64,000 bases of DNA from UBA6183 sp964603255 (GTDB lineage Bacteria; Bacteroidota; Bacteroidia; UKL13-3), in NCBI GenBank assembly GCA_964603255.1, contig CAZRVA010000003.1, forward strand, positions 1 to 64,000, read 5' to 3'. Positions 33,234-43,444 of the stretch are shown in pieces; position 1 is the stretch's first letter; each line of letters opens with the position of its first letter. Under the pieces are notes generated by a model. The model saw only the letters and a program-made list of their open reading frames with translations, was not told the DNA's origin and ran no database searches. A program made the translations under genes and the position numbers.

Positions 33234-33998
33234 TTATTTCTGAATTAAACCCACCACCCAAGTAGTTAACCTGCGTGGGAACAAACGTGGTAAAACAGAT
33301 AATACAAAATTACCCCAACCATGCACTGCCACATGTTGTCCGCGCATCATGGCTTTATAACCATACTCAGCAACTTGTTTTGATGTTGGTAATTTTCGTC
33401 CTTTCACCAATTTGCTTTGTGCCATGCCCGATACATCCATAAACTGTGATTGGGTTGGACCTGGACAAAGTGCAGTAACTGTAACTCCTGATCCTTTTAA
33501 CTCTTGTGCAATGGCTTCGCTAAAGTGTAAAACAAAAGCTTTGGTTGCATAGTACACAGCCATGTTTGGTCCGGGTAAAAATCCTGCAACAGATGCTACA
33601 TTTAAAATTTTACCGCTACCTTTTTCAATCATTTTAGGTAATAAGCTATGCGTTAAGTGTGCAAGAGTAGTCATGTTTAACTCCATCATGTCTTGTGTGG
33701 TTTTCCAATCGCAATCGTGATATGCACCAAAATAACCAAAGCCTGCATTGTTAATCAGGTATTGTATGTTGTCGTTTTTTACTTCATCAATCAAAGCCGC
33801 AACTTCTTCTGGTTTTGTTAAATCTTTGGCAATTACTTTAACATTAATGGCATTGTTGCGCTTCAATTCTTCGGCCAATGCGAGTAGTTTTTCTTTATTG
33901 CGTGCTACCAAAATTAAATCCGATTTTTCATCGGCAAGTACATGTGCTAACTCAAGCCCAATGCCGCTGGATGCACCGGTAATTAATGCTGTTCTCAT
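33234..33998 (-). CDS. Short-chain dehydrogenase/reductase (SDR)
   Basis: 254 residues. Cofactor motif TGASSGIGLELAH at the start, NNAGFGYFGAY, catalytic Ser region ILNVASVAGFLPG and the Y-x-x-x-K pair YYATKAFVL. The C-terminal PRLFPRRLTTWVV is typical of the 'short-chain dehydrogenases of various substrate specificities' group. The start ATG is fixed by the cofactor motif; its first 47 bases overlap the end of rnhB, which suggests coupling. Confidence 0.93.
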   Translation of the reverse strand: MRTALITGASSGIGLELAHVLADEKSDLILVARNKEKLLALAEELKRNNAINVKVIAKDLTKPEEVAALIDEVKNDNIQYLINNAGFGYFGAYHDCDWKTTQDMMELNMTTLAHLTHSLLPKMIEKGSGKILNVASVAGFLPGPNMAVYYATKAFVLHFSEAIAQELKGSGVTVTALCPGPTQSQFMDVSGMAQSKLVKGRKLPTSKQVAEYGYKAMMRGQHVAVHGWGNFVLSVLPRLFPRRLTTWVVGLIQK

Positions 33999-34608
33999 AC
34001 AGTTGTTTTAAATCTAAAGAGATTTGTTCGTTTAGTAAGGTAAAGGTCATGCGATGCAATGGTGTTGCACCAAATTGTTTAATGGCTTCGCGGTGGGCTT
34101 TGGTTGGGTAGCCCATATTTTTATCCCAACTGTATTGCGGATATTGTTGGTGGGCATTATGCATAAATTCATCTCGGTACGTTTTAGCCAAGATGGAAGC
34201 TGCCGCTATCGATTGATATTTTCCATCACCTTTAACCACACACTCGTGTTTAATTTTTTTGTATGGAATAAACCGATTACCATCAATTAGAAGCAAAGCA
34301 GGTTCAGTGTTCAACTTATCTAAAGCGGCATGCATAGCCATAAACGAAGCTTTTAAAATATTGTATTTGTCAATGTCTTTATTGCTAAGTTGTGCAACAC
34401 CATAACTCAATGCGCGTGCTTCAATTTCTAATCGCAATTCGTTACGTTGACGTTCGTTTAATTTTTTCGAATCATCCAAACCTCTGATGGGCTTTTTATC
34501 ATCCAAAATTACGGCAGCAGCAAACACCGGCCCGGCAAGGCAACCACGCCCGGCTTCATCGCAACCGGCTTCCAATAATCCTTTCTGATAAAATCGTTTT
34601 AATCCCAT
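33952..34608 (-). CDS. rnhB: Ribonuclease HII
   Basis: 218 residues. Removes RNA from RNA-DNA hybrids, including single ribonucleotides. Acidic catalytic residues are in EAGCDEAGRGCLAGPV (D and E) and later in LLIDGNRFIP, and the C-terminal region carries MGYPTKAHREAIKQFG. Extra C-terminal residues (about 15, ENSINYRCIQRH) overlap the SDR gene and are not typical. The ferritin gene lies 47 bases upstream, behind its own terminator. Confidence 0.95.
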   Translation of the reverse strand: MGLKRFYQKGLLEAGCDEAGRGCLAGPVFAAAVILDDKKPIRGLDDSKKLNERQRNELRLEIEARALSYGVAQLSNKDIDKYNILKASFMAMHAALDKLNTEPALLLIDGNRFIPYKKIKHECVVKGDGKYQSIAAASILAKTYRDEFMHNAHQQYPQYSWDKNMGYPTKAHREAIKQFGATPLHRMTFTLLNEQISLDLKQLYENSINYRCIQRHWA

Positions 34609-34617
34609 GTTTTATAT

Positions 34618-34651
34618 AAAAATGGTTGATGACCAATGCCACCAACCATTT
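34618..34651 (-). terminator. Terminator after ferritin
   Basis: On the minus strand AAATGGTTG, a 14-base loop and CAACCATTT followed by TTTA (34620-34628 with 34643-34651). It lies between the ferritin stop and the rnhB start, so rnhB must also have its own promoter or rely on read-through. Confidence 0.7.
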
Positions 34652-34655
34652 AAAA

Positions 34656-35174
34656 TTATTCAGCCGAATCTTCGGGTTTAGCGTTGGCTAATTTTTCCAA
34701 CTCTTTATCAATGTAATAAAGAGATTGTGGTCCACCGCCAATTAATTTTATCCTGTCAATTAAGCGGGTAAACTGCATTTCTTCTTCCAATTGTTCATCA
34801 ACAAAAAACTTTAAAAATGCTTCGGTAGCATGATCGTTTTCTTTGCGCGATGTTTCAATCAATTTGTAAATAGATTGTGTAACTTTATTCTCGGCTTCTA
34901 ACGATTTTTGACAAGTTTCTAAAATGCTTTTAAATGCAGTTCCTGGCTTTTTTAATTCTGGTACATGTGCATGACCACCAACTTGATTGATGTAGTTAAA
35001 AAACTTCATAAAATGCACTTGTTCTTCGGCACTTTGTTTATAGTAAAATGCAGCCGATCCTTCGTATCCATTGCTATCGCACCACGATGCAACCGATAAA
35101 TAATGGTATATCGCAGCCATCTCTAAGGTAAGATGTGCGTTTAATGCAGCTTCTACTTTTTTAGGTATTAACAT
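34656..35174 (-). CDS. ftnA: Ferritin
   Basis: 172 residues, a four-helix ferritin of the bacterial non-haem type. Ferroxidase ligands appear as E and Y in LEMAAIYHYLSVASWCD and as E-E-x-x-H in SAEEQVHFMKF, and later in DEQLEEEMQFTRLID. It stores iron as a mineral and protects against free iron. Transcribed alone or with fhs just upstream (32 bases apart). The gene name is by similarity. Confidence 0.93.
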   Translation of the reverse strand: MLIPKKVEAALNAHLTLEMAAIYHYLSVASWCDSNGYEGSAAFYYKQSAEEQVHFMKFFNYINQVGGHAHVPELKKPGTAFKSILETCQKSLEAENKVTQSIYKLIETSRKENDHATEAFLKFFVDEQLEEEMQFTRLIDRIKLIGGGPQSLYYIDKELEKLANAKPEDSAE

Positions 35175-35206
35175 AATTTATTTAGTTTAAAAGTTTAACA
35201 ATAATT

Positions 35207-36874
35207 TTAACTCAATCCTTCAATAATACCGTTGTTAAAGGTCATGCCATTTGCAGCAGGTTCTTTAGGCAATCCAGGCATACGCATAATATCGCCACAA
35301 ACAGCTACAATAAATCCGGCACCGGTGTTAATTACCAAATCTTGCACGTGTAATGTGTGTCCGGTTGGCGCACCATAAACATCGGCATTATCGGTAAAAC
35401 TGTACTGTGTTTTAGCAATACAAACAGGTAAGTTGCCCAAGTTGTTTTTCTTAATTCGGCTAAGTACGGTTTTACATTTGCTGCTAAATTCTACCTTATC
35501 AGCACGGTAAATTTTAGTGGCTACCTTTTCAATTTTAGTTTCAATACTATCGGCTAAATCGTAAGTAAAGTTTATGGGTTTAGATGGATTATTTTCTACC
35601 GTATGCACAATTTTATTGGCCAATTCTATTGCACCATCACCACCTTTTGTAAAGGCTTCGTTTACTGCAAATGCACAGCCTTTTTCTTCGCACCAGGTAC
35701 GCAAAAAGTCAATTTCCTCCTGCACATCAAAATGAAATTTATTTAACGATACCACAATGCTTTGTCCAAAACCTTGTAAGTTTTCTATGTGGCGTTGCAT
35801 GTTTGGTAAACCAGCTTTAATACCATCCATGCTTGGTTTTTTAGTAGCATCTAACTCTAAACCTGCATGCATTTTTATAGATTGTGTGGTAACAACCAAC
35901 ACCGTTGCTTTAGGTTGTAGTTTAGCCACACGGCATTTAATGTCTAAAAACTTTTCAGCGCCTAAATCACTACCAAAACCCGATTCTGTTACTACATATT
36001 CGGCACAGCTTAATGCCATTTTTGTAGCAATAACACTGTTACAACCATGCGCAATATTAGCAAATGGTCCACCATGAATCATAGCCGGAGTATTTTCTGT
36101 AGTTTGAACCAAGTTGGGCATAATGGCATCCTTTAATAAAATGGTAATTGCGCCACCTACACCTAAGTCTTTAACCGTAAAAGGCGAGTTGTCCATTTTG
36201 TAACCAAGAATAATGCGCTCAATCCGTTGTTGCAAGTCATCAAAGTTTTCGCTTAAACACAAAGCCGCCATAATTTCGCTGGCCGGTGTAATATCAAATC
36301 CGGTTTCTTGCGGAATTCCATTGGTGCGTCCACCCAAACCTGTGGTTACAAAACGTAAGCTTCTATCATTTACATCAAGTACTCGTTTCCATGTAATTTG
36401 TTTAAGCGCTTTATCGCTGTTTAGGTTGTTGTATTGATAGTTGTCTAATAATGCAGCAATGGTATTATTAGCCGTTGTAATGGCATGAAAATCTCCGGTA
36501 AAATGTAGGTTAATATCTTCCATTGGCAACACTTGCGCATAGCCGCCACCGGCCGCTCCGCCCTTCATACCAAACACCGGACCAAGCGAAGGTTCGCGTA
36601 AAGCAGCAATACATTTTTTACCAATTTTATTTAATCCTAAACTCGCACTTACTGTTGTTACGGTTTTACCCACACCTGCTTTGGTAGGAGAGATGGCCGT
36701 AACTAAAATCAAATTGTTTTTATTGATGTTGGTTTCGTTCAACACATTTAATTCAACCTTAGCTTTGGTTTTACCGTAAGGTATAATACTATCTGCACTT
36801 ATGTTTAACCCATCTGCAATTTGTTGGATAGGTTTTAACGTAGCTTCACGAGAAATTTCAATGTCTGATTTCAT
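35207..36874 (-). CDS. fhs: Formate--tetrahydrofolate ligase
   Basis: 555 residues, full length. ATP-dependent formation of 10-formyl-THF for purine and formylmethionine synthesis. P-loop region SPTKAGVGKTVTTVSASLGL, followed by LREPSLGPVFGMKGGAAGGG and HFTGDFHAI, and in the C-terminal part GGDGAIELA. It lies 17 bases after the glycosyltransferase gene and 32 before ferritin on the minus strand. Confidence 0.97.
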   Translation of the reverse strand: MKSDIEISREATLKPIQQIADGLNISADSIIPYGKTKAKVELNVLNETNINKNNLILVTAISPTKAGVGKTVTTVSASLGLNKIGKKCIAALREPSLGPVFGMKGGAAGGGYAQVLPMEDINLHFTGDFHAITTANNTIAALLDNYQYNNLNSDKALKQITWKRVLDVNDRSLRFVTTGLGGRTNGIPQETGFDITPASEIMAALCLSENFDDLQQRIERIILGYKMDNSPFTVKDLGVGGAITILLKDAIMPNLVQTTENTPAMIHGGPFANIAHGCNSVIATKMALSCAEYVVTESGFGSDLGAEKFLDIKCRVAKLQPKATVLVVTTQSIKMHAGLELDATKKPSMDGIKAGLPNMQRHIENLQGFGQSIVVSLNKFHFDVQEEIDFLRTWCEEKGCAFAVNEAFTKGGDGAIELANKIVHTVENNPSKPINFTYDLADSIETKIEKVATKIYRADKVEFSSKCKTVLSRIKKNNLGNLPVCIAKTQYSFTDNADVYGAPTGHTLHVQDLVINTGAGFIVAVCGDIMRMPGLPKEPAANGMTFNNGIIEGLS

Positions 36875-36891
36875 ATAAGTTGATTAAGTTT

Positions 36892-38025
36892 TTATTTTTT
36901 GTTTGATGCCGCTAATAGAACACTGTCCCATAGTTTTTGTGCCGAAACATCCCAACTAAAATCTTGTTTTCGTTTGGCACTTGCAAGTTTTTTTTGCTGA
37001 TAGAAATCTTGGTCGTTAACCAATTTTATCATGGCATTTGTAACTTGATGTACATCTTCGGGCGAAACTAAAATTCCGGCATCAGCAGCAACCTCAGGCA
37101 TAGATGTTACGATTGAGGTAATAACCGGAACATCACAAGCCATGGCCTCAACAATGGGTAGTCCAAAACCTTCAAAAAACGGAATATACACCATGGCATG
37201 CGCAGCAGCAGTAATGTTGTACAAATCTTCTTCGGCAACACGGCCCGTAAAAATCACATCTTGTTGGTGTTGCATTTGGTTGTAGGTTTCTTCAATACCT
37301 GCACTTTGCCAAGCTTTACGGCCAACAATAACCAATTTAAAATTACTTTGGATTGATGTTTTAAATGCATCAAAAGCACGCAATAAAGTTTCAATATTTT
37401 TGCGTGGATGCATTGCACCAACGTAGCAAAAATAATTGCAACCATCAGCAAATTGTTGTCTTATCGCTGCTTTTTGGTTTTCATCAATTGGCTTAAATCC
37501 TTTGCTAGGTGCGTTGTACACCACATCTATTTTATTTGGGTTGATGTTAAATTGCTTAACAATATCTTGTTTGGTGTAGTTTGAAACCGCTACCAATCGG
37601 GTAGCTTTGTGGGCATACTTCGGAAAAAATGTGGTGTAATACCAATACTCCAATTTATTGATGCCTTGTTTGAAATGTAAAAAAGCTAAGTCGTGCATTA
37701 CTGCCAATTGAGGCACTTGGGTAGGCAAACTTAAATATCCGTCTGTGCTCACAAATACATCAGCCTTGTATTTTTTTAACGCTTTAGTAACCGAAATGTT
37801 AAAGAACCAATAGTATAAAAACGGGTGACGAGCCTGCGGAAACAATACAACCGGCTTCACATTATCGGCAAACACAAACTCGTTGCTGTATGGCCTGTCA
37901 AACAAAAAAATAAATTCGTGTTCAGGATGATTACGCGTAATGCGCTGCATGGTTTCAAAAGTAAACCTGCCTATACCTTCTAATTTGTTGGTAAGTAAAA
38001 ATCGCGCATTAACTGCAATCCGCAT
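36892..38025 (-). CDS. Glycosyltransferase family 1/4 (polysaccharide cluster)
   Basis: 377 residues from ATG 38025 (MRIAVNARFLLTNKLEGIGR); an earlier in-frame start at 38100 would prepend a hydrophobic string and is rejected. It has the GT-B features AVMHDLAFLHFK, VGAMHPRKNIETLLRAF and the E-x7-E motif in IPFFEGFGLPIVEAMACDVP. It faces away from the flippase gene across a short divergent region. It likely adds a sugar to the surface polysaccharide handled by the following genes. Confidence 0.93.
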   Translation of the reverse strand: MRIAVNARFLLTNKLEGIGRFTFETMQRITRNHPEHEFIFLFDRPYSNEFVFADNVKPVVLFPQARHPFLYYWFFNISVTKALKKYKADVFVSTDGYLSLPTQVPQLAVMHDLAFLHFKQGINKLEYWYYTTFFPKYAHKATRLVAVSNYTKQDIVKQFNINPNKIDVVYNAPSKGFKPIDENQKAAIRQQFADGCNYFCYVGAMHPRKNIETLLRAFDAFKTSIQSNFKLVIVGRKAWQSAGIEETYNQMQHQQDVIFTGRVAEEDLYNITAAAHAMVYIPFFEGFGLPIVEAMACDVPVITSIVTSMPEVAADAGILVSPEDVHQVTNAMIKLVNDQDFYQQKKLASAKRKQDFSWDVSAQKLWDSVLLAASNKK

Positions 38026-38106
38026 AAATTTAATGAGACTAAATGTGCTTGTAATAATTATTATTGTACACAAATAAACAATTAATATACAAAGGCACAC
38101 CCCCCA

Positions 38107-39543
38107 ATGTCGAAAAAAATTTTAATAAATGTGTTTTTACTGTTAGCAATAAACTTGCTCATAAAACCATTTTGGATTTTAGGTATCGACAGAACAGTCC
38201 AAAACACTGTTGGCAACGAGGTGTACGGTGCTTACATGGTTATGTTTAACATCTCGTTGATGTTTACCATGTTGTTAGATTTTGGTATCAATAACTTTAC
38301 CAGTTCGTTTATAGCCAAGCACAAACATTTATTAAACAAACGTTTTGCATCATTATTGCCTTTAAAGTTGGTGTTTGCCGCTGCCTATTTAGTTGTTACA
38401 TTAAGTTTTGGGTTGATGTTTGGTATATCTGGGAAACCTTTGTTGCTCTTGTTGCTATTGGCATTTAACCAAGTGCTGGCATTTTTTATATTGTTTTTCA
38501 GAGCCAATATTAGTGGACTACAATTGTTTAAAACCGATGCGTTTTTGTCGGTAACAGATAGGGGAATGATGATTTTGTTTGCCATTGTGTTGATGTTGGT
38601 TTACAATAGTAACTTCAGCATACAGCATTTTATCTATGCGCAAACATTAGGTTACTTTACCTCATTCATCATATCGTTTGCGGTGCTAAAAGGTTCGCTT
38701 CAAACCATAAAACTCAATTTTAAAAAAGCCATGATGTGGAGCATGATTCGTCAATCATGGCCATACGCTTTATTAGCTTTATTGATGACTATCTACATGC
38801 GTTCTGATATTTTGGTGATGAAAAAGTTGTTACCCAATGGTGATGAACAAAACGGTGTATATGCAGTGGCCAATCGTTTACTGGAAGCAGCAAATATGTT
38901 AGCCGTTCTTATTGCAGGAATGTTATTGCCATTATTCTCAAACATGATTAAAGGCAAGCAAGATTTAAGTTCGCTTATAAAAATGAGCATGACTTTGTTA
39001 ATTGTTCCTGCTGTTGGTGTAGCTGCTTTATCTTGGTTTTATAACCTTGATATCATGATGTTGTTAAGTAAAACGAGCCCGTTAGAATCTGCAGGTGTTT
39101 TTAAATATGTGATGCTAAGTTTTGTGGCCATGTGTACCATGTACATTTTTGGTACCTTGCTTACAGCCAATGGTAGTTTAAAATTGTTAAACACCTTAGC
39201 AGCGATTGCATTGGTAATTAATTTGGGTTTAAACATAGTTTTACAACCGCAATTGGGCGCAAAAGGTGCAGCCATTGCAGCGGTTTGTACGCACGGTTTT
39301 ATTGCCTTAACCAATATGTATTTTGCCATTAAGTACCTCAGTGTTAAGTTAAATTTTGATTATTTATCAAGGTTTATGTTTGTGCTTTTGGGTACTACAG
39401 CATCCGTTGTGGTGGCATACAGTATCAACCTAAATCTAATAGCAGCAACAGTTTTGGCCGTTTTAAGTGCTACAATAATGTTGTTTGTTACACGTTTGTT
39501 TCATGTTCAACAATTAAAACAGTTATTGCAAAGCCGCGTTTAA
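38107..39543 (+). CDS. Polysaccharide flippase (Wzx/MATE-like)
   Basis: 478 residues with 12 to 14 membrane helices, the pattern of the oligosaccharidyl-lipid flippase family. N-terminal PFWILGIDRTVQNTVGNEVY and central MRSDILVMKKLLPNGDEQNG match membrane exporters of O-antigen or exopolysaccharide. It lies next to a chain-length protein and a polymerase, so it likely flips lipid-linked repeat units. Confidence 0.88.
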   Translation: MSKKILINVFLLLAINLLIKPFWILGIDRTVQNTVGNEVYGAYMVMFNISLMFTMLLDFGINNFTSSFIAKHKHLLNKRFASLLPLKLVFAAAYLVVTLSFGLMFGISGKPLLLLLLLAFNQVLAFFILFFRANISGLQLFKTDAFLSVTDRGMMILFAIVLMLVYNSNFSIQHFIYAQTLGYFTSFIISFAVLKGSLQTIKLNFKKAMMWSMIRQSWPYALLALLMTIYMRSDILVMKKLLPNGDEQNGVYAVANRLLEAANMLAVLIAGMLLPLFSNMIKGKQDLSSLIKMSMTLLIVPAVGVAALSWFYNLDIMMLLSKTSPLESAGVFKYVMLSFVAMCTMYIFGTLLTANGSLKLLNTLAAIALVINLGLNIVLQPQLGAKGAAIAAVCTHGFIALTNMYFAIKYLSVKLNFDYLSRFMFVLLGTTASVVVAYSINLNLIAATVLAVLSATIMLFVTRLFHVQQLKQLLQSRV

Positions 39544-39550
39544 GTGGTAG

Positions 39551-39580
39551 TTTGCGCACACCTATTTTTTTATATTTTTG
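39551..39580 (+). promoter_or_regulatory. Promoter of the chain-length/polymerase operon
   Basis: TTTG (39551-39554), 18 bases, TATTTTTG (39573-39580). Both boxes match the Bacteroidota consensus. Start codon ATG follows 15 bases after the -7 box, which also supports 39596 over the TTG at 39578. Confidence 0.7.
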
Positions 39581-39595
39581 TCCAAATTAGTAAGC

Positions 39596-40603
39596 ATGCA
39601 AAATCAGCAACAAGAATATCAGTTTAATTTTATCGAGCTTGTTAAGTTTTTAATAAAATGGAAAAAACACCTTGCTATTATTTCCATATCAGCAGCAGTT
39701 GTAGCATTTATTATTACTCTATTTATAAAACCTGAGTACAAATCAAAAGCGGTTTTTTATCCGGGTACTGTCAACTCTATTTCTTATGCTTTATTTTACA
39801 GCCTTAAAGAAAGAGCACAAGATGCTTTGGCCTATGGCGATGAAGAGAACGTTGAGCAGTATTTACAATTGGCAAAATCAAGTCAGTTGCGCGAAAAAAT
39901 TGCAGCAGATTTTAACTTGATTGAACATTACGGTATTGATGAAAACGACCCAAAGAAATTTGCCAAACTCAACAAAAAGTTTGAGAAATATGTAAATGTA
40001 AACCGTACATCATACAACTCTGTAGAGGTGGTTGTTTTGGATACCGATCCTGAACTTTCTGCCGCAATTGCCAATGCAGTAATGTACAACACCGATTCGT
40101 TGAAAAAACAAAGTCAGCGTATTGTTGCCCAACAAGCATTCAACATCATTAAACAAGAGTACGAAGCTAAAGTGGCTATTATCGATTCGTTAAGTAACAT
40201 GACTCGCACTTTAGGTAATAACGGTATTTACAATGTAGAAGAACAATCGCGTGGATTGGCTGAGTTGATTGGTAAAGGCACAAACAATTCATTCACCGAA
40301 AAGGAGCGTAAAAATTTAGGTCAGCATGTGGGTGATTTTGTTTCATTAGACGAACAAATTCGTTTTGAAGCAGAGCAGTTAACCGATTTAAGAAAGAAAT
40401 ACAATCAAGCCAAACTTGATTTAGATAGCAAGTTAAGCAACATTTTTGTGGTGGATGTAGCCAAACCCAACTACGATAAAGCTTATCCGTTACGCTCGGT
40501 TATTGCATTGCTTTCTGCCATTGCAGCGTTTTTGTTAAGTAGCATTACCATTATTGCAATGGAGCGTTATCAAAACATTAAACAAACGCTTTCACAACAA
40601 TAG
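39596..40603 (+). CDS. Wzz-type polysaccharide chain-length determinant
   Basis: 335 residues. N-terminal cytoplasmic stub MQNQQQEYQFNFIELVKFLI, then a first membrane helix LAIISISAAVVAFIITLF, a long periplasmic coiled-coil region, and the proline-rich exit DVAKPNYDKAYPLRS before a second helix VIALLSAIAAFLLSSIT. This is the Wzz topology without a C-terminal kinase. It sets the length of polysaccharide chains with the polymerase encoded immediately downstream. Confidence 0.9.
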   Translation: MQNQQQEYQFNFIELVKFLIKWKKHLAIISISAAVVAFIITLFIKPEYKSKAVFYPGTVNSISYALFYSLKERAQDALAYGDEENVEQYLQLAKSSQLREKIAADFNLIEHYGIDENDPKKFAKLNKKFEKYVNVNRTSYNSVEVVVLDTDPELSAAIANAVMYNTDSLKKQSQRIVAQQAFNIIKQEYEAKVAIIDSLSNMTRTLGNNGIYNVEEQSRGLAELIGKGTNNSFTEKERKNLGQHVGDFVSLDEQIRFEAEQLTDLRKKYNQAKLDLDSKLSNIFVVDVAKPNYDKAYPLRSVIALLSAIAAFLLSSITIIAMERYQNIKQTLSQQ

Positions 40604-40604
40604 T

Positions 40605-42059
40605 TTGAGCGAGGTATTTAAAATACGTTGGTTTTACGCAATAGGCGTGATGTTTATTTTACTCACGGCTTATGGGGTGTATAACGATGATTACACTTTC
40701 CACGTATTGCCATTAATTCTTGTTTTCGCCTATTTAGTTTTATTCAAACTCGACACGGTCTTATTGTTGTTGAGTTTTATTGTTCCACTTGCCATAGAGT
40801 TTGACGATATTGGAATGGGACTAGGTATTAGCCTACCCGATGAACCCATTGTAATGGTGGTAATGTTCCTGTCTGTACTAAGATTTATTATTGATGGTTC
40901 TTATGATGTAAAAGTTTTTAGGCATCCTGTTTCTTTATGGATATTGGTAAACATTGGTTGGTACATCGTAACCATTTTTACCAGCGAACTTCCTTTTGTT
41001 AGTTTTAAATTTGTGTTATCACGCTTCTGGTTTATTGTGGTGTATTATTTCCTTGGTGTGATGTTATTCCGCAAACTTTCAAACGTGTTTAAGTATTTGT
41101 GGCTTTATATTGCTTCACTTACGTTTGTGGTATTGTACACCTTGTACATGCACAGTTTGTCGGGCTTTACACAAGAGTCGTCCTATTACATCAGTATGCC
41201 ATTTTATAGGGCACATGGTATTTACTCGGCAGCGGTATCGTTTTTTATTCCGTTGTTTTTTGCATACCTATTCTATAGCCGAAAACTGAAATTAAATTTT
41301 GTAACAGTGGCATTGGTTGTTGGGCTATTGGCTTTGTTTTTTACTGGTGTTTTTTATTCGTACACCAGAGCCGCATGGTTAAGTATTGTGGTTTCTTTAG
41401 GTATGATTTTGCCGCTTTCGTTAAAGTTAAAACTACGAACACAATTAATTATTTTGATAAGTGGCGTGGCGTTGTTTTTGGCTTTTCAAGATCAGATTTT
41501 ATATGTGTTATCTAAAAATAAACAAGACTCCGGAGAAGGCTTTGGTAAACACTTGCAATCTGCTTCAAACATACGCACTGATGCATCAAACATAGAACGT
41601 ATCAACCGTTGGATGTCGGCCATAAACATGTGGGAGGAAAGGCCTGTTATGGGATTTGGCCCGGGCACTTATGTGTTTTGTTATGCACCATATCAAGAAA
41701 CAAGATACCGCACGTTAATCAGCACCAACTTTGGTAATCAAGGCAACTCACACAGCGAGTTGTTAAATCCTTTATCCGAAACAGGTTTATTGGGTATGGG
41801 AAGTTTAGTGATGATTATTTTGGCAGGATTAAACACCGCATTTAATGTTTTTTACAGAACCCATTCAGCCCGCGTAAAGGTTGTATTAATAGGGGTAACA
41901 TTAGGTTTGATTGGTTATTTTACGCACGGATTTTTAAATCACTACAGCGAAACAACCAAAATTGCACCATTGGTTTGGGGCAGTTTTGCCATTATTGTGG
42001 CCATTGATTTGTACCATAAAAACGAAGAAGAATCAACATCAAAAAATGATGTAGTTTAG
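40605..42059 (+). CDS. O-antigen ligase / Wzy-type polymerase family membrane protein
   Basis: About 484 residues, some eleven membrane helices, and a large periplasmic loop with NIERINRWMSAINMWEERPV and GFGPGTYVF...NSHSELLNPLSETGLLG, the WaaL/O-antigen polymerase signature. Start uncertain: TTG 40605 falls one base after the chain-length gene stop; ATG 40554 would overlap that gene by 50 bases. With the flippase and Wzz it completes a Wzx/Wzy-type cluster. Confidence 0.88.
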   Translation: MSEVFKIRWFYAIGVMFILLTAYGVYNDDYTFHVLPLILVFAYLVLFKLDTVLLLLSFIVPLAIEFDDIGMGLGISLPDEPIVMVVMFLSVLRFIIDGSYDVKVFRHPVSLWILVNIGWYIVTIFTSELPFVSFKFVLSRFWFIVVYYFLGVMLFRKLSNVFKYLWLYIASLTFVVLYTLYMHSLSGFTQESSYYISMPFYRAHGIYSAAVSFFIPLFFAYLFYSRKLKLNFVTVALVVGLLALFFTGVFYSYTRAAWLSIVVSLGMILPLSLKLKLRTQLIILISGVALFLAFQDQILYVLSKNKQDSGEGFGKHLQSASNIRTDASNIERINRWMSAINMWEERPVMGFGPGTYVFCYAPYQETRYRTLISTNFGNQGNSHSELLNPLSETGLLGMGSLVMIILAGLNTAFNVFYRTHSARVKVVLIGVTLGLIGYFTHGFLNHYSETTKIAPLVWGSFAIIVAIDLYHKNEEESTSKNDVV

Positions 42060-42066
42060 TAAGCTA

Positions 42067-43293
42067 TTAAGCATGTGCAGCTATCAATAAATCTAAATCT
42101 TTAGGATAAATATTTAAGCGTTGGCCAATGTGTTTATTGGTTAAATTTCCTTTGTAAATATACACACCACTTCTGGCCGATTGATTGCTCCACAAGTAAT
42201 CAGTAATAGAACCACACTCGGCTAAATCTAACAACAACGGAGTTAAAATATTACTCAAAGCATAACTAGCAGTGCGGCTAACTCTTGAGTTGATGTTTGG
42301 CACACAATAATGAATTACATCATGCTTTATAAATGTTGGTTTATCGTGGCTGGTAACTTCACTGGTCTCAAAACAACCTCCTTGGTCAATGCATATATCA
42401 ACAATAACCGACATAGGTTTCATTTTGCTCACCATTTCCTCGGTTACTACATTTAAACTTCTGCCTTCTGCACTCCATAAACAACCTATGGCAACATCGG
42501 CAGATTGTAATGCTTTTTGTAATATTTTGGGGTGAAGTAAAGAAGTAAAAATCTTAACACCTAAGTTGTTTTGTAGCCTGCGTAATTTCTCTAACGAGTT
42601 GTCAAAAACTTTAACGGTTGCTCCTTTTCCCAAAGCTGTTCTTGCGGCATATTCACCAACAGTACCAGCGCCAATAATTACAATTTCAGTAGGAGGGATT
42701 CCGGTAACACCACCAAGCATTTCGCCTTTACCACCGCGTGTGCTACACAATAATTCTGAAGCAACTGCAATTGACGAAAGTCCGGAAATTTCACTCATGC
42801 TTCTCACTATCGGATGAATATCATCATCAGATTTCAAGAACTCAAAAGCAATGGCCGTCATTTTTTTCGCCATCAAACTTCTAATGTAAGCATCACTTCT
42901 GCTGCTTAATTGTATAGCCGATATCAGCAATTGTTGTGTCTGCAGCATGCTTATTTCATGCTCAGTTGGGGGTTCAACTTTTACAATTACATCAGCCTTG
43001 TAAACTTCTTCAGGATTGTAACAAATTTGTGCGCCCGCTTCGCTGTAATCTCTGTCGCTAAAATGCGCGTGTTTACCTGCACCGGCTTCAATTCTTACTT
43101 CATTGCCGTTAGTAACCAATAAATTTACAGACGAGGGTGTAAGTGAGATGCGGTGCTCTTGCAAAGTGGTCTCTTTCGGAACCCCAATAAATAAGCCTTT
43201 TGGCGATTTTTTTACCTCTAATAAAGCTTCCTTTGGCTGAATACTTGCCGCCTTTGCCAATTCACTAAATCCGGCTTTGCTTAACTCGTCCAT
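42067..43293 (-). CDS. ald: Alanine dehydrogenase / NAD(P) transhydrogenase alpha-like
   Basis: 408 residues from ATG 43293 (MDELSKAGFSEL). N-terminal catalytic half with IGVPKETTLQEHRISLTPSS, then EFLKSDDDIHPIVRSMSEISG, and a Rossmann fold IVIIGAGTVGEYAARTALG. The end has NINSRVSRTASYALSN with the family SRxxS segment. Alanine dehydrogenase interconverts alanine and pyruvate. A start at 43356 is less likely because TATTTTTG, a promoter -7 box, lies on the minus strand inside that extension (43313-43320). Its stop is seven bases from the polymerase stop on the other strand. Confidence 0.92.
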   Translation of the reverse strand: MDELSKAGFSELAKAASIQPKEALLEVKKSPKGLFIGVPKETTLQEHRISLTPSSVNLLVTNGNEVRIEAGAGKHAHFSDRDYSEAGAQICYNPEEVYKADVIVKVEPPTEHEISMLQTQQLLISAIQLSSRSDAYIRSLMAKKMTAIAFEFLKSDDDIHPIVRSMSEISGLSSIAVASELLCSTRGGKGEMLGGVTGIPPTEIVIIGAGTVGEYAARTALGKGATVKVFDNSLEKLRRLQNNLGVKIFTSLLHPKILQKALQSADVAIGCLWSAEGRSLNVVTEEMVSKMKPMSVIVDICIDQGGCFETSEVTSHDKPTFIKHDVIHYCVPNINSRVSRTASYALSNILTPLLLDLAECGSITDYLWSNQSARSGVYIYKGNLTNKHIGQRLNIYPKDLDLLIAAHA

Positions 43294-43444
43294 ACGTTGG
43301 TTTGTGTTTCTCCAAAAATAAGGAACAATCGGGCAAAAAAGCGCATATCCTAACAAAAATCTATTTAAATGTTCATTTTTAAGAGTATTTAGCTTCTTGT
43401 ATTTGTTTGATATTCATTGGTTAATGTGATAATATAGGATTAAG